Shown here one piece after another: positions 15,804-24,568 of a DNA stretch of 64,000 bases. The DNA comes from Ascidiaceihabitans sp039975415. GTDB taxonomy: Bacteria; Pseudomonadota; Alphaproteobacteria; Rhodobacterales; Rhodobacteraceae. The stretch is taken from the NCBI RefSeq assembly GCF_039975415.1, contig NZ_JBDWHD010000014.1. The stretch is one strand, 5' to 3'. The translations under genes were made by a program, and so were the position numbers. The notes beneath the pieces were generated by a model that made no database searches, was not told the origin of the DNA, and saw only the letters and a list, made by a program, of their open reading frames with translations. How positions within the stretch are numbered: position 1 is the stretch's first letter; each line of letters begins with the position of its first letter.

Positions 15804-15941
15804 TTCCCTCGGCGCCGCGTTTGATAGCCCCCACCCAGTGCGCGGTGCCGAGGAACTACCTCCCCAGCAGACCTTTACGACCCAGTGCATCCATCTTGTG
15901 TGCGCTTGGATGCATGGACATTCGGGCTGTAAAGATTAGGT
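15804..15941 (+). ncRNA. Candidate structured RNA: two adjacent long hairpins
   Basis: The 296-nt gap between the kinase and ggt has no convincing ORF but holds two strong stems. Hairpin 1 pairs 15807-15819 with 15841-15853 (13 bp with one G-T pair) and extends to TT/AA across a bulged C. Hairpin 2 pairs ACC, CTTTAC and CCC (871-883) with GGG, GTAAAG and GGT (924-941), enclosing an 8-bp stem TGCATCCA/TGGATGCA with a 13-nt loop. No T-run follows on the plus strand. The class is unresolved; a 6S-like RNA would be my first test. The strand is a guess from the neighbours. Confidence 0.45.
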
Positions 15942-15971
15942 TCGCCCAGAACCAATCACAAAGGCTTCTCC

Positions 15972-17549
15972 ATGCGCGACTTTCACCTTCCTGGCCGTTC
16001 CCCCGTTTTCGCAAGCAATGGAATGTGCGCAACATCGCACCCTTTAGCCGCTCAAACAGCGATCAACATCTTGCAACAAGGTGGAAATGCGATGGACGCA
16101 GCGATTGCCGGGGCGGTGTTATTGGGTATCTGCGAACCACAAATGACAGGCATCGGTGGTGACTGCTTTGTTCTTTATTCTCCTGCGGGGACAGATGAAA
16201 TCCACGCTTTGAACGGTTCAGGACGCGCACCTTCGGGCCTTGACGCTGATCTTTTGCGGCAGCAGGGGGAAACAACAGTCCCTTTGCGCAGTGCGCATGC
16301 GGTTACGGTTCCCGGCGCAATTGATGCCTTTTGTCATTTGTCGGAAACCGTCGGGAACATAGGGTTGGATAGGGTGTTGGCGCCAGCCATCCACTATGCA
16401 GATCACGGAGTTCCCGTCGCACCGCGTGTCGCATTTGATTGGGCCAATGACGCCGAAACATTGCAAGGCTCCGCGCGTGATATGTATCTGTTTGGTGGCA
16501 AAGCCCCCCAAGTCGGACAAATGTTTGCGGCCCCCGGACAAGCCGAAGTCTTGCGACGCATTGCAAAACATGGCCGCGATGCCTTTTACAGCGGCGAAAT
16601 TGCAGATGACATGATCGCCACCTTGAACGCGATGGGTGGCATGCACACCGAAGACGATTTTGCCAAAGCTGCCTGCACACAAACCACACCGGTTGCTGGG
16701 CCATACAAAGATATCGAAGTGGTAGAGCATCCCCCCAACACACATGGTACAACGGCCTTGTTGATGCTGAACATCCTGTCACATTTCGACATTGCGGGTA
16801 TGGATCCAGTCGGTGCTATGCGCGTTCACATCGAAGCGGAAGCTGCGAAACTGGCCTATGACGCGCGCAATCGCATTGTTGCCGACGCGGATTTTACAAC
16901 ACGGGCTGATGTTATGACGTCGCCTGAAACAGCGGCAAAACTGGCAGCTTTGATTGATCCGAAATATGCGATCAAAGCAGCGGCGCCACTTACAGAAGCC
17001 GTTCACAAAGACACGATTTACATTACGGTCGTTGATCGCGATGGAATGGCCGTATCCCTGATCTATTCCATTTTCCACGGTTTCGGGTCGGGCATTGCTT
17101 CGGACAAATTCGGTATTTTGATGCAAAACCGCGGTGCAGGCTTCACTTTGGAAAAAGGCCATCCCAACGAACTGCTTGGCGGGAAGCGCCCGATGCATAC
17201 GATCATTCCCGGTATGATCCGCGAAAACGGTAAGCCAACAGTTCCGTTCGGGGTCATGGGCGGGGCGTACCAACCCAACGGACATGCGCGGTTCGCGTCA
17301 AATATTGTGGATTTCGGCATGGACTTACAAAGCGCCATCGATGCACCACGCGCATTCAGCGACACAGGCACGCTGAAAGTCGAACGTGGTTACAGTGATG
17401 CAGTGCGCCAAGAGCTAAGCGATTTGGGGCATTCTGTTAGCATTCCCGACACGGCCATTGGCGGCGCACAAGCTATTCGAATGCGCCAAGACGGGGTGCT
17501 TGAAGGGGCAAGTGACGCACGTAAGGACGGAATTGCGCTGGGGTATTAA
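15972..17549 (+). CDS. ggt: Gamma-glutamyltransferase family protein
   Basis: A 525-residue Ntn-hydrolase precursor that should self-cleave ahead of the catalytic Thr. T348 in KDTIYITVVD aligns with the TTHxSVVD nucleophile motif, and the following MAVSLI, FGSG and GGKRPMHTIIPGM segments match the small subunit. Family members hydrolyse or transfer gamma-glutamyl groups of glutathione and related amides. I see no signal peptide, so a cytoplasmic location is likely, unlike E. coli GGT. The AAAGG-containing stretch before the ATG supports the start. The substrate may be something other than glutathione, as many GGT-like proteins differ. Confidence 0.9.
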   Translation: MRDFHLPGRSPVFASNGMCATSHPLAAQTAINILQQGGNAMDAAIAGAVLLGICEPQMTGIGGDCFVLYSPAGTDEIHALNGSGRAPSGLDADLLRQQGETTVPLRSAHAVTVPGAIDAFCHLSETVGNIGLDRVLAPAIHYADHGVPVAPRVAFDWANDAETLQGSARDMYLFGGKAPQVGQMFAAPGQAEVLRRIAKHGRDAFYSGEIADDMIATLNAMGGMHTEDDFAKAACTQTTPVAGPYKDIEVVEHPPNTHGTTALLMLNILSHFDIAGMDPVGAMRVHIEAEAAKLAYDARNRIVADADFTTRADVMTSPETAAKLAALIDPKYAIKAAAPLTEAVHKDTIYITVVDRDGMAVSLIYSIFHGFGSGIASDKFGILMQNRGAGFTLEKGHPNELLGGKRPMHTIIPGMIRENGKPTVPFGVMGGAYQPNGHARFASNIVDFGMDLQSAIDAPRAFSDTGTLKVERGYSDAVRQELSDLGHSVSIPDTAIGGAQAIRMRQDGVLEGASDARKDGIALGY

Positions 17550-17562
17550 CCCCGGCGTTCCA

Positions 17563-17889
17563 TCAATTCAGCTGAAAATGCAGTGGGTAGGTTCCGTCCT
17601 GAAAAGGACCAAAAAGGTCTGGAATATCAGGATGATCGACCGGCTCACCAGAGTAATCCGCTATCAGGTTCTGCTCCGAAACATAGGCCACATAGTAGCT
17701 TTGGTCATTCTCCGCCAGCAAATGATAATAAGGCTGGTCTTTAATGGGGCGGCTGTCCTCTGGGATCGCCTCATACCATTCATCTGTATTGGAAAACTCA
17801 GGGTCCACGTCAAAAATGACCCCTCGGAAGGGGTGCTTCTTGTGACGGACAACTTGCCCCAAGTGATATTTCGCGAGTGTTTTCATCAT
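17563..17889 (-). CDS. hspQ: HspQ, heat-shock / hemimethylated-DNA-binding-like protein
   Basis: A 108-residue protein of the YccV/HspQ family, recognisable from KYHLGQVVRHKKHPFRGVIFDVDPEF and the QPYYHLLAENDQSYYVAYVSEQNL core. HspQ is described as an adaptor or enhancer of Lon protease, and it also binds hemimethylated oriC DNA. The start is at one of two adjacent ATGs (17889 or 17886). The open frame to 18165 runs back into the divergent transporter and is not used. It converges on ggt. Confidence 0.92.
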   Translation of the reverse strand: MMKTLAKYHLGQVVRHKKHPFRGVIFDVDPEFSNTDEWYEAIPEDSRPIKDQPYYHLLAENDQSYYVAYVSEQNLIADYSGEPVDHPDIPDLFGPFQDGTYPLHFQLN

Positions 17890-17974
17890 AACATTGCAGC
17901 CCCTACCGCCCGTTAGTAGACGTTGCAAGAGGGCTTTGTCCAATTTTACCGATCCTATAAAAGGAAACAGACTG

Positions 17975-18856
17975 TTGACCCTTGCCTTGACCGTCCTTGA
18001 AATTGTGGCCCCGGTTTTCTTGCTGGCAGGCATCGGCTTTACTTGGGTCAAATTGGGCTTCGAATATCGCATCCAATTTGTGACACGCTTGGCTATGACG
18101 TTGGCAGTGCCCTGTCTGATCTTTGTGTCATTGATGCAGACCAAAATGGACCCGTCTGCAATCACTCAATTGTCGCTGGCCACATTGGTGGCATACGCAG
18201 GTGTTACGCTTTTGACTTGGGGCACAATTTTGGCGTTGCGACTGGACCGCAGCACATATCTGGCACCGCTTATTTTTGGCAATACCGGCAACCTTGGGCT
18301 GCCTTTGGCCTTATTTGCCTTTGGTGATGTGGGGTTAAGCAATGCCATCGTGGTCTTCGCAATCATGGCGGTCGGGTCGTTTACCTTTGGAATTTGGCTG
18401 GTGTCCGGACGTGGCGCTTTGGGGAAAGTGGTTTCAGAACCCATGGTTGGCGCGACGCTTTTAGGCGCTGTGTTCCTGTGGATGGGCTGGCAAACACCCC
18501 TATTTTTAACAAACACATTGTCGCTTATCGGACAAATGGCGATTCCTTTGATGCTGATCACGCTTGGGGTGGCCGTCGCGCGGCTTACACCACAAAGCTT
18601 CCTGCGGGCGATTGTACTTTCATTGTTCAAACTTGTCGTTTGCACTGGCGTCGCATGGTTTACGGGGCTGTTTTTCGATCTTGAGCCCGTCGCATTTGGA
18701 GTATTGGTTTTGCAAATCGCAACGCCGGTGGCTGTCACGTCCTATTTGCTGGCTGAAAAGTATGGCGCGGACGCAGATGCCGTTGCCGGCCTTGTCGTGG
18801 TGTCGACGGTGATGTCTGTCGGCGCACTGCCGCTTATTTTGGCGCTTGTTCTGTAG
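17975..18856 (+). CDS. AEC-family (auxin efflux carrier-like) transporter
   Basis: An inner-membrane protein with about ten hydrophobic helices (LTVLEIVAPVFLLAGIGF at the N-terminus, IATPVAVTSYLLAEKYGAD near the C-terminus). Bacterial AEC transporters move organic acids such as malonate or malate, or amino acids; the substrate is unknown here. The longest frame begins at ATG 17894, only 4 nt from the divergent hspQ start. I prefer TTG 17975: AAGGA lies 9 nt upstream and the protein then begins at helix 1, giving 293 residues. Confidence 0.85.
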   Translation: MTLALTVLEIVAPVFLLAGIGFTWVKLGFEYRIQFVTRLAMTLAVPCLIFVSLMQTKMDPSAITQLSLATLVAYAGVTLLTWGTILALRLDRSTYLAPLIFGNTGNLGLPLALFAFGDVGLSNAIVVFAIMAVGSFTFGIWLVSGRGALGKVVSEPMVGATLLGAVFLWMGWQTPLFLTNTLSLIGQMAIPLMLITLGVAVARLTPQSFLRAIVLSLFKLVVCTGVAWFTGLFFDLEPVAFGVLVLQIATPVAVTSYLLAEKYGADADAVAGLVVVSTVMSVGALPLILALVL

Positions 18857-18943
18857 AAAACGTGATTTCAAACTGCGCAAAAAGCAGGTAGTATACGAAG
18901 CAATAACGCCGAAAAGGCGATCAAAAAATGAGGCAAGAGGCAG

Positions 18944-19534
18944 ATGAGCAGAACTCTTGGCGCGATAATGTTGGTTTTGGCGCTTGCGTCATGTTCCAGT
19001 GGTGGGTCAGGCAAAGCCCCCAAGGAACTTGATAACGCATGTTCAATTCTAAAACAGCGCCCCGGATATCTAAGCGCGTTCAAATCAGCAGAACGCAAAT
19101 GGGGTGTGCCTGTGCACGTCCAGATGGCGACCATTTACCAAGAAAGCAAATTCGTATCCAACGCACGCCCGCCCTTTCGCTATGCGGCAGGCGTAATCCC
19201 GATGGGTCGTTTGTCCAGCGCACTTGGGTATTCCCAAGCCCTTGATGGAACATGGAAAGAATACCAACAGGACCAAGGTCGCTTTGGCGCAAAGCGCACA
19301 CGCATCAAAGACGCAAGCGACTTCATGGGCTGGTACATGAACACCACCCGCGACCGCAACGGCATCAGCCTTGGCGACGCTCGCAACCAATATCTAGCTT
19401 ATCACGAAGGCCATACAGGGTATGCGCGTGGCAGCTACAACAAAAAGTCATGGCTGCTGCGCGTGTCTGGCGAAGTCGGCGCACGATCAGACACTTACCG
19501 TCAACAATTGGCGACCTGCCGCGTGCGTCGCTGA
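18944..19534 (+). CDS. Lytic-transglycosylase-like (SLT) lipoprotein
   Basis: A 196-residue secreted lipoprotein. The signal peptide ends in a lipobox (LALASC, Cys at about 17). The mature part has SLT features: a YQESKF motif with the probable catalytic Glu, a GYSQALDGTWKEYQ segment and YHEGHTGY near the end. Such enzymes cleave peptidoglycan to 1,6-anhydromuropeptides. The protein is compact compared with most SLT enzymes. It converges on lolA with 3 nt between stops. Confidence 0.85.
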   Translation: MSRTLGAIMLVLALASCSSGGSGKAPKELDNACSILKQRPGYLSAFKSAERKWGVPVHVQMATIYQESKFVSNARPPFRYAAGVIPMGRLSSALGYSQALDGTWKEYQQDQGRFGAKRTRIKDASDFMGWYMNTTRDRNGISLGDARNQYLAYHEGHTGYARGSYNKKSWLLRVSGEVGARSDTYRQQLATCRVRR

Positions 19535-19537
19535 CAC

Positions 19538-20137
19538 TTAATCCAGTTTCTGCCCGGGCGACCCTGTATCAAACAGGCGGTTGGGCAGATTCCCCCCCAC
19601 CTTCATTGCACCCAAAACAACTGTCGTTGCACTGCCCGATCCATCGTTGATCACCCATTGGCGCAGTTGCACGGGGTCCGCGGTGAATTTCATCTGGATG
19701 TTGCCGTACTCGGGGTTGTCCGGGTCCTGCGCGGTCACCACCGTCGCCGTGCCATCAAAGCTGTGGCCCGTCACCATTCGCGCTTGCCCCAAGTTCACAT
19801 TTCGCGCCAAAATGATCGAAAGCGGCGTGCGTTTCAGCGGATATGTTTCGGGTGGCTGGTTTGATTTCTTGTCGTCCACAACCACAGCACCCGATCCCGC
19901 AATCACAATCGCGCTGTCCGGGGCGTTGTACTCAAACCGCATACGACCGGGCCGTTTGATGTAGATTTTGCCCGTGCTGACGGATCCATCATCGTTGATC
20001 TGTGTGAAATCGCCCTGAGTCGTTTTCAACCCATTCAGGTATTGCGAAATCGTATTCAACGGGATTTTGTCCGCGCTGGCCATTGTGGCCATGCTTGCGA
20101 AACCCGCGATCATCACTGTTTTAAAATGGAAACTCAT
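19538..20137 (-). CDS. lolA: LolA outer-membrane lipoprotein carrier protein
   Basis: A 199-residue periplasmic chaperone that carries lipoproteins from LolCDE to the outer membrane. The signal peptide ends near ASA-DKIPL, and the QGDFTQI and IKRPGRMRFEYN segments are typical. ATG 20137 is chosen because the upstream extension to 20242 overlaps the ftsK terminator. It lies downstream of ftsK, as is common in alphaproteobacteria, but the strong terminator between them means it needs its own promoter within 20138-20200. Confidence 0.92.
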   Translation of the reverse strand: MSFHFKTVMIAGFASMATMASADKIPLNTISQYLNGLKTTQGDFTQINDDGSVSTGKIYIKRPGRMRFEYNAPDSAIVIAGSGAVVVDDKKSNQPPETYPLKRTPLSIILARNVNLGQARMVTGHSFDGTATVVTAQDPDNPEYGNIQMKFTADPVQLRQWVINDGSGSATTVVLGAMKVGGNLPNRLFDTGSPGQKLD

Positions 20138-20201
20138 ATCGTTGCTCACTTTTGTCTTGCCTCGTATCCGATATAGGCAGACCCGCGATGTTATACGATA
20201 G

Positions 20202-20242
20202 CAAAAGAAAAATGCGCACCAAACCAGCCGGTTAGTGCGCAT
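20202..20242 (-). terminator. Intrinsic terminator of ftsK
   Basis: ATGCGCAC (20212-20219) pairs with GTGCGCAT (20235-20242), with an inner AACC/GGTT stem. On the minus strand the hairpin is followed by TTTTCTTTTGC, a good intrinsic-terminator signature about 25 nt after the ftsK stop. Confidence 0.85.
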
Positions 20243-20266
20243 CTATTAAGTGTTTCGCAAAGATGT

Positions 20267-23176
20267 CTATTGCTGCTCGGGCACCAGAATCTCGCGTTTG
20301 CCCACGTGGTTCGCCGCCGACACAAGTCCCTCGTCTTCCATTTGCTCAACCAGTCGCGCGGCTTTGTTGTAACCAATCGCCAATTTGCGCTGAATGTAGC
20401 TAGTCGAACATTTGCGATCTTTGATCACCACGCCAACGGCCTGGTCATAAAGCGCGTCTGCCCCGTCCGTATTGCCGCCAAGGCCAAGCACCTGATCGAT
20501 GTTGCTTTCCTTGTCTTCGTCCGGCCCTTCAACCACGCCCGACACATAGTCTGGCGCACCAAAGGCTTTCAGGTGGTTCACGATTTCCTCGACTTCTTCA
20601 TCAGACACAAACGGCCCGTGACAACGCGTGATCTTTGCGCCGCCCGCCATGTAAAGCATGTCGCCCATACCCAAAAGCTGTTCGGCGCCCATTTCACCAA
20701 GGATCGTGCGTGAATCGATTTTCGACGTCACCTGAAAGGAAATACGGGTCGGAAAGTTCGCCTTGATTGTGCCGGTGATCACATCGACGGAAGGTCGCTG
20801 TGTGGCCATGATCAGGTGAATGCCCGACGCCCGCGCCATCTGCGCCAAACGCTGGATACAGGCTTCGATTTCTTTGCCCGCCACCATCATCAGATCCGCC
20901 ATTTCGTCGACGATCACCACGATGTAAGGCAAGGCTTCGGGTTTGATTTCCTCAGTCTCGAACACTGGTTCGCCTGTGTCATCGTCAAAACCGGTCTGCA
21001 CTGTACGACTGAACATCTCGCCTTTGGACAACGCCTCTTTGACGCGCCCGTTATAGCCGTCGATGTTGCGCACGCCCATTTTGGACATCTTGCGATAGCG
21101 TTCTTCCATCTCGCCTACGGTCCACTTCAGTGCCACAACCGCCTTTTTGGGATCGGTTACAACAGGGGACAGAAGGTGCGGAATCCCGTCATAGACAGAC
21201 AGTTCCAGCATCTTGGGGTCAATCATGATCAAGCGGCATTCTTCCGGCGTCAGCTTGTAAAGCAACGACAGGATCATGGTGTTGATGGCGACCGATTTAC
21301 CGGACCCCGTCGTACCCGCAATCAACAAGTGGGGCATTTTGGCAAGGTTGGCGACAACTGAATCGCCGCCGATGTCTTTGCCCAAAGCAAGCGGCAACTT
21401 CATATTGCTGTCGCCAAAATCACGGGCAGACAGGATTTCCCGCAAAACCACTTTTTCGCGGTTCTCGTTTGGCAATTCGATACCAATAACAGAACGGCCC
21501 GGAACGGTCGACACACGGGCAGACAAGGCGGCCATGGATCGCGCAATATCGTCCGCCAGCCCAATGACACGGCTGGCTTTCAAACCGGGGGCAGGTTCCA
21601 GTTCATACATGGTGACAACGGGACCGGGGCGCACCGCAACGATTTCGCCTTTGACGCCATAATCATCCAACACATTTTCCAACATGCGCGCGTTTTCTTC
21701 CAACGCCTCATCGCTCAGATGGTGACGCTGCACGACATCCGGGCTTTCCAGCAACGACAGCGGGGGCAATTCAAATCCCGGATGTGTGTCTTCAAAAGAA
21801 AGCTGCGGTTGGGCTTCGGCTTTGGCGCGCGTCGATGGTTGCACCGGCTTGCGCACAGGTTGTTCCACCACAGCACGCGGCGTTGCCACAGGGATCGCAG
21901 GTGCCGGTTGGGCGACATCTTGCAGCGGCAAAGGTTCTGCAACAGGTTCCGGCGCAGCCGTCACAGGCGGGGCCACAACATCAGCGCGTGGGGCAACCAG
22001 CGGCGGTTCCGCGCGTACTGCAGCAGGCGATGCCATCAAAGGCGGTTCAGGCGGCAATTCGACCGGCGTTGGCTCTGTGTTCAGCACCAAAGGATCAGGC
22101 CCACGGCCACGCCCTTTGGTCAAAGGGGCCACGGAGCTGACTTGCAAAGACGGCGTTTGACGTACCCGCGATTTGATCACATCCGAAATCTTCGCCTTGA
22201 TGCGGTCATCACTTGGGGCATGGTCCAATTCCACATCCGAATATGTCTCAATCAATTCCGGTTCCGGCATCGCGTCAGGGACTGGATCGGCGCGCTTGAT
22301 CAGCGAAGGCATACGCGACAATAACCCGGCTTTTGGTTCTGCCGGGGCCATATCGTAATCAGGCGCATCTGCGACCGGAGTCGCTTCAACGGCATAGTCA
22401 GGTGCCGGAATACTAGCTTCGGCATGGGCATAGGCCGCTGCCTCTGCGGCTTCTGCCCGTTGGCGGTCCTTGCGTTCAGCTGCGCGTGTTTGCATCTCGC
22501 GGGCAGCGTGGACTGCGTTGCTGGCGCCTTTGCCCAACAACGTCATCAAACCTGCATACAAAATCACAACGCCCAGCAGCAAAAACCGTCCGACGCGGTG
22601 GATTTCGGGGCGTGTGAAGCCCAACACAAAAGCACTCATGGCGATGACAGCCACGAACATCAGCAAGGACATCAGCTTCAGCGCAAAGGCGGATCCGATA
22701 GGTAGGATTGTCAGCGAAAAGCCCATGACAGTGTAACCAAACATGCCGCCAAGCCCAAAACTATGCGTTTGTGACCATGCGGCCCCCGGCTGCAGGGTTT
22801 CAGCATAAATCGCAAGCAAAGCAATACCGATAGGGGCAAAAATCAAACGGCCCAGTGCACGGTCTGTGCCCCAATGCAGCAAAAAACGCACGCCCCAGGT
22901 CAACAAGACAATCGCAATCGCCCAAGCCCCAAGCCCCACAACCATCATCAATGGTGCCGCCAATGACGCCCCGGACCGACCCAGCCAGTTTTGCACTTGT
23001 GCATCCGTAGACACCAACCAATTGGGATCGTCTGGCGAATAGCTACCAATCATAGCCGCACACAAAAGGCCAAGCACAATCAACGAGATGCCAATCAACT
23101 CTTTGCTGCGTTTCTCAATCGCTGCCTGCATATTGCTGTCCAGCAACGGGTCACGCCCACGTGTTTGATATGCCAT
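20267..23176 (-). CDS. ftsK: FtsK-type DNA translocase
   Basis: A 969-residue septal DNA pump that clears chromosome dimers and terminus DNA. There are four to five N-terminal membrane helices (residues ~25-190), then a Pro/Ala-rich linker (~240-470), and the RecA-like motor with Walker A GTTGSGKS (about 625) and Walker B VVIVDEMAD (about 755). The last ~65 residues are the gamma winged helix (CSTSYIQRKLAIGYNKAARLVEQME) that reads KOPS sites. ATG 23176 has GAGG 8 nt upstream. It follows the aminotransferase by 5 nt, so the two are probably co-transcribed, and ends at a strong terminator. Confidence 0.96.
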   Translation of the reverse strand: MAYQTRGRDPLLDSNMQAAIEKRSKELIGISLIVLGLLCAAMIGSYSPDDPNWLVSTDAQVQNWLGRSGASLAAPLMMVVGLGAWAIAIVLLTWGVRFLLHWGTDRALGRLIFAPIGIALLAIYAETLQPGAAWSQTHSFGLGGMFGYTVMGFSLTILPIGSAFALKLMSLLMFVAVIAMSAFVLGFTRPEIHRVGRFLLLGVVILYAGLMTLLGKGASNAVHAAREMQTRAAERKDRQRAEAAEAAAYAHAEASIPAPDYAVEATPVADAPDYDMAPAEPKAGLLSRMPSLIKRADPVPDAMPEPELIETYSDVELDHAPSDDRIKAKISDVIKSRVRQTPSLQVSSVAPLTKGRGRGPDPLVLNTEPTPVELPPEPPLMASPAAVRAEPPLVAPRADVVAPPVTAAPEPVAEPLPLQDVAQPAPAIPVATPRAVVEQPVRKPVQPSTRAKAEAQPQLSFEDTHPGFELPPLSLLESPDVVQRHHLSDEALEENARMLENVLDDYGVKGEIVAVRPGPVVTMYELEPAPGLKASRVIGLADDIARSMAALSARVSTVPGRSVIGIELPNENREKVVLREILSARDFGDSNMKLPLALGKDIGGDSVVANLAKMPHLLIAGTTGSGKSVAINTMILSLLYKLTPEECRLIMIDPKMLELSVYDGIPHLLSPVVTDPKKAVVALKWTVGEMEERYRKMSKMGVRNIDGYNGRVKEALSKGEMFSRTVQTGFDDDTGEPVFETEEIKPEALPYIVVIVDEMADLMMVAGKEIEACIQRLAQMARASGIHLIMATQRPSVDVITGTIKANFPTRISFQVTSKIDSRTILGEMGAEQLLGMGDMLYMAGGAKITRCHGPFVSDEEVEEIVNHLKAFGAPDYVSGVVEGPDEDKESNIDQVLGLGGNTDGADALYDQAVGVVIKDRKCSTSYIQRKLAIGYNKAARLVEQMEDEGLVSAANHVGKREILVPEQQ

Positions 23177-23181
23177 TTTAC

Positions 23182-24384
23182 TTACCTCGCCTCGTCGTTC
23201 TGAGCTGGATAAAGACAATCGCGAATGGCTTCTAACCCGCGCGTCATTTCCGCTTTTGGGGCCACCATGGCGACCCTGATGTATTCATGTCCCGGGTTCA
23301 TGCCGTCCACATCCTGTGCCAAATAGGCCCCCGGAAGCACGCGTACGCCCGTCTCTATCCACAATTTCAATGCTGCCGCTTCGCCGTCTTCAACCTTCAG
23401 CCACAGGAAAAAACCGGCCTCCGGACTGGCGTATCCGGGCACATTGCCAAGGATGCGATCCGCAATCGCGTATTTTTCCGCGTACAAAGCGCGGTTCTCA
23501 ATCACATGCGTTTCGTCCGCCCAAACTGCCGCTGCTGCCATCTGCAAAGGCAGCGGCAAAGGCGACCCTGCGTAGGTGCGCAATTGGCGAATTTCATCCA
23601 TCGTCTTCGGTCCGCCAGTTACAAAACCGGACCGCAAGCCCGGCAAATTGGACCGTTTGGACAGGGAATGAAACGCCACCACCCGCTCTGGATCGGCGCC
23701 AATTTCATGCGCAACTTGCAAAGCACCGACAGGGGGGGCATCGCGGTAGATCTCGGAGTAACATTCGTCTGCAAAAATGCGGAAATCGTACTTTTCTGCC
23801 AAGGCCAGAAGGTCAGTCCAATAGGCACGATCTGCCACAGCGCCTTGCGGATTGGCGGGGGAACAAATGTAAACCCCCACACAGCGTTGCAAAACGTCTT
23901 CCGGCTGCGCGGCATAATCAGGCAAGTGATTGGTATCTGCCGTAGCCGCAACAAACACAGGTTCTGCACCCGAAGAAATGCTGGCCAACATGTAAACCTG
24001 ATAGAACGGGTTCGGCATCAAAACTGTAGGGCGCTGGCCATTCTTGGTTTCGGGGCACAACGCCATGGGCGCGTTGTACAGCCCTTCGCGTGTGCCGTTC
24101 AACGGCATCACATTGACATCCGGATCAAGCGACAAACCATAACGGCGGTTGGCCCAATCGGCAAAAGCGCTGCGCAATTCGGACGCACCTTCATTGGGCG
24201 GGTAGCGGTTAAAACCCGCGGCATGTTCAGAAATTACATCCGTAACCCACGCCGGGAAAACGTGTTTGGGTTCACCAATGGTCATATGCACAACGTCACC
24301 GCCCGCAGGATGCACATCTAAAAGCGCACGCAAACGTGGAAACGCATAAGCCGGAAGGTTCGAAAACCGCTCGGGAAACTTCAT
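23182..24384 (-). CDS. dapC: Class I/II aminotransferase, probably succinyldiaminopimelate transaminase
   Basis: A 400-residue PLP enzyme. The N-terminal LPAYAFPRLRALLD and IGEPKH segments match DapC-type aminotransferases of lysine/diaminopimelate synthesis. The PLP lysine is in HSLSKRSNLPGLRSGF, and the cofactor-contacting ICSPANPQGA and FADECYSEIY motifs are present. ATG 24384 has TGAGG upstream; the extended frame to 24513 crosses non-coding sequence. It is immediately upstream of ftsK. The DapC assignment rests on family resemblance, so another alpha-amino acid is possible. Confidence 0.87.
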   Translation of the reverse strand: MKFPERFSNLPAYAFPRLRALLDVHPAGGDVVHMTIGEPKHVFPAWVTDVISEHAAGFNRYPPNEGASELRSAFADWANRRYGLSLDPDVNVMPLNGTREGLYNAPMALCPETKNGQRPTVLMPNPFYQVYMLASISSGAEPVFVAATADTNHLPDYAAQPEDVLQRCVGVYICSPANPQGAVADRAYWTDLLALAEKYDFRIFADECYSEIYRDAPPVGALQVAHEIGADPERVVAFHSLSKRSNLPGLRSGFVTGGPKTMDEIRQLRTYAGSPLPLPLQMAAAAVWADETHVIENRALYAEKYAIADRILGNVPGYASPEAGFFLWLKVEDGEAAALKLWIETGVRVLPGAYLAQDVDGMNPGHEYIRVAMVAPKAEMTRGLEAIRDCLYPAQNDEAR

Positions 24385-24518
24385 CAAAACTGCCTCAGGA
24401 TCGGGATCATTAGCGTCCCGTTTTCTCCAACTTACGCAAGCGGTCCGGTTTCGTCCAGAAAAACAACCCGAAGCCGCGACAATTGTGGCTTTTGAGTCGA
24501 TCCAGCACTTCATCTCGC

Positions 24519-24563
24519 AAAATAAACCTCGGGGGAGGCCGCAGGCCGGGGGCAGAGCCCCTC
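24519..24563. repeat. Dispersed GC-hairpin repeat, copy B
   Basis: CGCAAAATAAACCTCGGGGG is followed by GGCC-GCA-GGCC and GGGGC-AGA-GCCCC hairpins. It matches copies A and C in order: an A-rich run, a C/G block, then hairpins with an AGA (or TCT) loop. It lies between the amidase stop and the aminotransferase start, in opposite orientation to the genes compared with copies A and C. Confidence 0.65.
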
Positions 24564-24568
24564 TTCAC

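Noticed and set aside
17894..17974. ATG 17894 as start of the AEC transporter
   Set aside because: It would leave 4 nt to the divergent hspQ start and add a charged leader before helix 1; TTG 17975 has AAGGA at good spacing.
21719..22324. A 201-residue Arg-rich ORF opposite ftsK
   Set aside because: It is a shadow of the Pro/Ala-rich FtsK linker.
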